Shown here: positions 5,679-8,785 of the stretch, piece by piece
Numbering within the stretch: the first letter of the stretch is position 1
Layout: every line of letters starts with the position of its first letter
Assembly: GCA_039934875.1 (NCBI GenBank)
Contig: JBDTLH010000098.1
Location: 1-8,785, forward strand
DNA length: 8,785 nucleotides
Source: JBDTLH01 sp039934875
GTDB taxonomy: Bacteria > Acidobacteriota > Terriglobia > Terriglobales > Acidobacteriaceae
Reading direction: 5' to 3'
The notes under the pieces: generated by a model
What the model was told of the DNA's origin: nothing
Seen by the model: only the letters and a program-made list of their open reading frames with translations
Databases searched by the model: none
Position numbers and translations under genes: made by a program

Positions 5679-7292
5679 TTAGTGGTCGCGCCAGAGGATC
5701 GCCGAAATGGTGCCCTGGTCCTGGAACGCCTGCAGCAGGCCATCCAGAGCATTGACCTTCACGTTGTTCACGACCAGCATGTACACCAGATGTTGTCCAC
5801 TTTTGGTGTCGATGTAGCCGCCGAATGCCTGCCCCTTTACCAGCATGCCGCCCGATTCAGTGCCCACCACGTAACTTCCGGGCTTGGCGAAGATGTGCCC
5901 AGTCGCGCCTTTGAGGGTGGGATTGGACTTGAAATCAGTCACAAACCCAAGTGAGCCGTCAACGCCGAGTATAGGCAGGGAATGCAGATAGACAGGGAAG
6001 TCGGGTTTTGTGGACATCACGGATAGCATTTTTGTTACCGCCGGGGTGATTGCGGTGGTCTCCCCGCCGCCACTTCCATCCAGGAAATGATATTCGTCGG
6101 GCTTGATTCCGTAATGCGATGAAAGATTTTTCTGCTCTACACGCAGAGCATCCTTTTCATTGTTAACGCCTTGGGTCAGTCCGTAGAGGAGGAGGCTGGT
6201 GTCCGCGCCGATGTTGTAGCTGACCTTGAGAATGAATTTTGCATTATCGGAATAGGGGAGTCCAATGAGCTGCGCAACTTTGGTCCAGTGGGGCGCCACG
6301 TTTCTGGGCGGAAGCAGTTGCACCGGATTTTCGGCGACGTCCGGCGCATCTACCTTCACGCCCGCCGCTTCGAGTTCCTGGATGAGAACGGTGCGCGCAT
6401 AGTTGGAGGGCTTGGTGATGCGGAAGGTCTGCACCAGAGGAAATTTATTGGTAAGCGGAGGAACGAAGTCGATGGGCAGTTGACCGGTGATGGCGGCTGT
6501 GCAATCCGGCCTGCCGATGCATTGCGGGTATTCGGGGTCCAAGGTCAGCGTGCTCTTCGAACCCGGACCGCTGGTGATCAGAGTGTTGCGCACGTCCAGC
6601 GCCGGAGAGACGGGACGCCACTTCACGGACGCGAGATTGCCCTCGCTGGTGGGGTGAATCGTGAGGTCCACCACGTCGTCGTTGACGAATGCGGGCGTGA
6701 CATTGAATTGTTGGCGGAAGTTGAAGGGCTGAAAGAGCCGGTCGTCCACGACTACATTGCCCTTTACTTCTTTTATGCCGGAGGCTGCGGTCTGCCGCGC
6801 GAGCTCACGATAGCCTTGCAGTGGATTCGGCTTGGTGAGCTCCGCGTTGCCCAGCGAGTCGGCTTCGTTGTGATCAAAATCGGTAACTGCGATGGTGCCG
6901 TCGCGATTGGTTCTGCCATCCATGGTCAGGTCGCCCGATGCAACCATGACAAGGTTGCCGTGAAGGACGCCGTCGTCATCCACTCGACCCTGGCGAAAGA
7001 CCGGGGTGTTGTAGGTGTGATGAGGGCCGATTTCGTTCAACAGTTCTCCGATGGTGAAGGTCTTGCGCACGGACCCTATATAAAATTGCTTCTGCGGCTT
7101 GAGGTCGATCAATACCTTTCCGCTGTGGAGATCAACGACGCGCAGGCCCCAGCTTGCGTCCTTATATAAAGGCTTGTCGAACACGGCCTGAATGTCAGCA
7201 GGTACATCGCTCGCTGCGAACGCTGCGCTGGTGAAGGTTGCTGCAAGCGCAGTGATGACGAGAAGGAATATGGAAGCTTTCGCGTGTTTCAT
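5679..7292 (-). CDS. dacB: D-alanyl-D-alanine carboxypeptidase/endopeptidase, S13 (PBP4) family
   Basis: A 537-residue secreted penicillin-binding protein that trims or cleaves peptidoglycan peptides in the periplasm. Residues 1-26 form a signal peptide with cleavage expected after AFA. The three active-site motifs of the family are S74-V-R-K77 (SxxK, the acylated serine), S358-Y-N360 (SxN), and K470-P-G472 where KTG is usual. LDGSGGG (404-410) matches the family's DGSG segment. The large insertion between motifs 1 and 2 (about 280 residues) is typical of S13 enzymes. The start is ATG 7292, because GGGGAG lies 7 bases upstream and the signal peptide begins there; a TTG at 7307 in frame would only add five residues to the signal peptide. 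It is followed after 20 bases by the SDR gene. The proline in motif 3 could lower catalysis, so activity is not certain. Confidence 0.88.
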   Translation of the reverse strand: MKHAKASIFLLVITALAATFTSAAFAASDVPADIQAVFDKPLYKDASWGLRVVDLHSGKVLIDLKPQKQFYIGSVRKTFTIGELLNEIGPHHTYNTPVFRQGRVDDDGVLHGNLVMVASGDLTMDGRTNRDGTIAVTDFDHNEADSLGNAELTKPNPLQGYRELARQTAASGIKEVKGNVVVDDRLFQPFNFRQQFNVTPAFVNDDVVDLTIHPTSEGNLASVKWRPVSPALDVRNTLITSGPGSKSTLTLDPEYPQCIGRPDCTAAITGQLPIDFVPPLTNKFPLVQTFRITKPSNYARTVLIQELEAAGVKVDAPDVAENPVQLLPPRNVAPHWTKVAQLIGLPYSDNAKFILKVSYNIGADTSLLLYGLTQGVNNEKDALRVEQKNLSSHYGIKPDEYHFLDGSGGGETTAITPAVTKMLSVMSTKPDFPVYLHSLPILGVDGSLGFVTDFKSNPTLKGATGHIFAKPGSYVVGTESGGMLVKGQAFGGYIDTKSGQHLVYMLVVNNVKVNALDGLLQAFQDQGTISAILWRDH

Positions 7293-7363
7293 CCGAGGTC
7301 TCCCCAATGGCGGGATGAGGAACCGGCTTTCTGCCGCAGCGTCCGCCTGCGCCGAAGCAAGCA

Positions 7364-7392
7364 GGATTCAGTCAAAATTGACATTTGAATCC
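7364..7392. repeat. 29-base interrupted dyad between dacB and the RNase J gene
   Basis: GGATTCA (7364-7370) pairs with TGAATCC (7386-7392), and inside it GTCAA (7371-7375) pairs with TTGAC (7378-7382), giving twelve paired bases per arm with a 3-base bulge (7383-7385). The tiny AA centre suits a DNA-bound dimer better than an RNA hairpin. It lies between divergent genes and contains TTGACA (7378-7383), a perfect -35 hexamer, but no matching -10 is found at 16-18 bases. It could be an operator for either gene. Confidence 0.45.
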
Positions 7393-7466
7393 CGATAAAG
7401 AGTTGCACATGCCGGGGCGGATGTAAAGGCATGGCCGTCATCACGGTGTAGTAACATCGCAAATAG

Positions 7467-8785
7467 ATGCCCAAAGGCAAATTACAGCTCATTCCTCTAG
7501 GCGGACTCGGCGAGTTCGGCATGAATTGCATGGTGGTGCGCTATGGCGATGACATCATCGTCGTGGACGCCGGCCTGATGTTTCCCGAGGCCGAACTGCT
7601 GGGCGTGGACATCGTGGTTCCAGACATCACATATCTGCTGGAAAACCGCGGCAAAGTGCGTGGCATTGTGCTTACTCACGGCCATGAAGACCATATCGGT
7701 GGACTGCCGTGGATACTCGCTGAACTGAACGTTCCGGTTTATGGCACCGAGTTCACGCTGGCGCTGCTCGAAAATAAGCTGGAAGAGCACGGGCTGCTCA
7801 AGACGGCGGAGCTGCGCGAGATCGTCCCCGGAGAGCGTTTCAAAGTCGGCATCTTTACCATCCATCCCATTCAGGTGACGCACTCGATTGTGGATTGCGT
7901 TTCGCTGGCGATTCACACGCCGCTCGGGGTGATTATTCATACCGGTGACTTTAAAGTCGATCCCACGCCGACCGACAACAAGCTGTTCGATCTGCACACC
8001 TTCGCCGAGTATGGCAAGACCGGGGTGCTGGCGTTGTTGCAGGATTCGACTAATGTGGAGCGCCCCGGCTATACCCCGAGCGAGCGGGCGGTGGCGCGGC
8101 GGTTGGATGAAGTGTTCTCGCGGGCCGAGCGCCGCATCTTTTTCTCCTGCTTTTCGAGTTCCACGCACCGCATCAAGATCGCGATTGAACTCGCGCAACG
8201 CAACGGGCGCAAGGTCGCGCTGGTGGGGCGCTCGATGAACGAATCGACGATGATCGCGCAGGACCTGGATTACGTGGATATTCCCGACGGGCTGCTGATT
8301 CACCCCGGGCAGTTGCGCGATTATCCCGCGGAGAAGGTGCTGGTGATGATCAGCGGCACCCAGGGCGAACCGATGTCGGCGCTCTCCCGCGCCGCCGTTG
8401 ACAACCACAAGCACGCGCGCATCGAGAAGGGCGACACGGTGGTGCTCAGCTCGCGCATCATTCCCGGCAATGAGAAGGCGATCTATCGCGTGATCGACCA
8501 TCTCTATCGCCGCGAAGCCGAAGTGGTGTATGAAGGCGATGGCGGCGGCGCGCCCATTCATGTGAGCGGACACGCCTCGCAGGAAGAGTTGAAGCTCATC
8601 ATGAACCTGGTAAAGCCGCGATATTTTATTCCCGTGCATGGTGAATATCGCCAGTTGCGCCGCCATGCGCAGATGGCACAGTCCATGCAGAACGCGGTGG
8701 GGCAGGTCATGATGATCGAGAGCGGAGACGTACTCGAACTGGACGAATTGGGCGCCCGCAAAGCAGGACGCGTGACGGTGGGGCT
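7467..8785 (+). CDS. rnj: Ribonuclease J, C-terminus beyond window edge
   Basis: An open frame of 439 complete codons reaches the right edge; RNase J proteins have about 555 residues, so roughly the last fifth is missing. It belongs to the metallo-beta-lactamase/beta-CASP nucleases, which combine 5'-3' exonuclease and endonuclease activity in mRNA decay and rRNA maturation. The zinc-binding set is complete: HGHEDH (71-76), H139 in THS, D161 in HTGDFK, and H391 in PVHGEYR. The beta-CASP part shows DSTN (193-196), SCFSSSTHRI (227-236), SGTQGEP (296-302) and SGHAS (367-371). The start at 7467 gives the family's usual KLQLIPLGGLGEFGMN beginning. No Shine-Dalgarno is seen before the ATG; a TAACAT (7452-7457) ends 9 bases upstream and could be a weak -10. 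The gene is divergent from dacB, 174 bases away. Confidence 0.95.
   Translation, partial: MPKGKLQLIPLGGLGEFGMNCMVVRYGDDIIVVDAGLMFPEAELLGVDIVVPDITYLLENRGKVRGIVLTHGHEDHIGGLPWILAELNVPVYGTEFTLALLENKLEEHGLLKTAELREIVPGERFKVGIFTIHPIQVTHSIVDCVSLAIHTPLGVIIHTGDFKVDPTPTDNKLFDLHTFAEYGKTGVLALLQDSTNVERPGYTPSERAVARRLDEVFSRAERRIFFSCFSSSTHRIKIAIELAQRNGRKVALVGRSMNESTMIAQDLDYVDIPDGLLIHPGQLRDYPAEKVLVMISGTQGEPMSALSRAAVDNHKHARIEKGDTVVLSSRIIPGNEKAIYRVIDHLYRREAEVVYEGDGGGAPIHVSGHASQEELKLIMNLVKPRYFIPVHGEYRQLRRHAQMAQSMQNAVGQVMMIESGDVLELDELGARKAGRVTVG

Noticed and set aside
6171..7169. A 332-codon open frame on the plus strand
   Set aside because: It is antisense to the carboxypeptidase gene, which has a signal peptide and family motifs. 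The plus product shows no recognisable fold and no ribosome site.
7497..8666. A long open frame of 389 codons on the minus strand
   Set aside because: It is the antisense of RNase J, whose frame has complete catalytic motifs. The minus product is rich in His, Arg and Gln as is typical of reverse-frame reading in GC-rich genes, with no domain I recognise.
1..8785. Search for a defence, toxin-antitoxin or mobile-element module
   Set aside because: No transposase, integrase, nuclease-ATPase pair, toxin-antitoxin pair, direct-repeat array or attachment site was seen. The adjacent pseudo-receiver and membrane protein are the only unexplained pair, and nothing in them marks a defence role.

Overview
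The window looks like a chromosomal stretch from a free-living, GC-rich bacterium. The gene set fits Acidobacteriota: an RNase J, a DapD of the 'NCGIYEG' subtype, an S13-type carboxypeptidase, and a small receiver-like protein without its phospho-acceptor. That placement is inferred from protein flavour and is only moderately supported. No rRNA, tRNA, CRISPR array, insertion sequence or phage gene was found.

Layout, left to right. (1) Positions 1-1757 on the minus strand form a two-gene unit. A PIG-L/LmbE-type deacetylase (924-1757) reads into a GT4 glycosyltransferase (1-927, cut by the window edge) through an ATGA overlap, suggesting a sugar transfer plus N-deacetylation pair. (2) dapD (1756-2631, plus) makes lysine/diaminopimelate precursor. 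Its ATG overlaps the deacetylase ATG on the other strand in a shared CATG. (3) A SRAP/YedK-type abasic-site protein (2715-3359, plus) follows, with a promoter that would start transcription at or next to the ATG. (4) 3360-3643 is a gene-free convergent gap. (5) A four-helix membrane protein gene (3691-4226, minus) has a good ribosome binding site and its own terminator, but its reading frame is broken by one base. (6) A 240-base divergent region rich in inverted repeats separates it from (7) a 120-residue receiver-like protein (4466-4828, plus) with cysteine in place of the phosphorylated aspartate. (8) A minus-strand operon reads from a penicillin-binding carboxypeptidase (5679-7292, DacB/S13 family) into an SDR oxidoreductase (4900-5658). 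(9) A divergent gap carrying a dyad leads to RNase J (7467 to the window end, plus).

Most of the window is housekeeping: DapD and the carboxypeptidase both touch peptidoglycan, SRAP guards DNA and RNase J turns over RNA. I see no convincing new multi-gene defence or mobile system. The points worth a second look are the overlapping divergent start codons with a two-way TATA element, the candidate leaderless genes, the frameshifted membrane protein next to the pseudo-receiver with its dyads, and the KPG in place of KTG in the carboxypeptidase.
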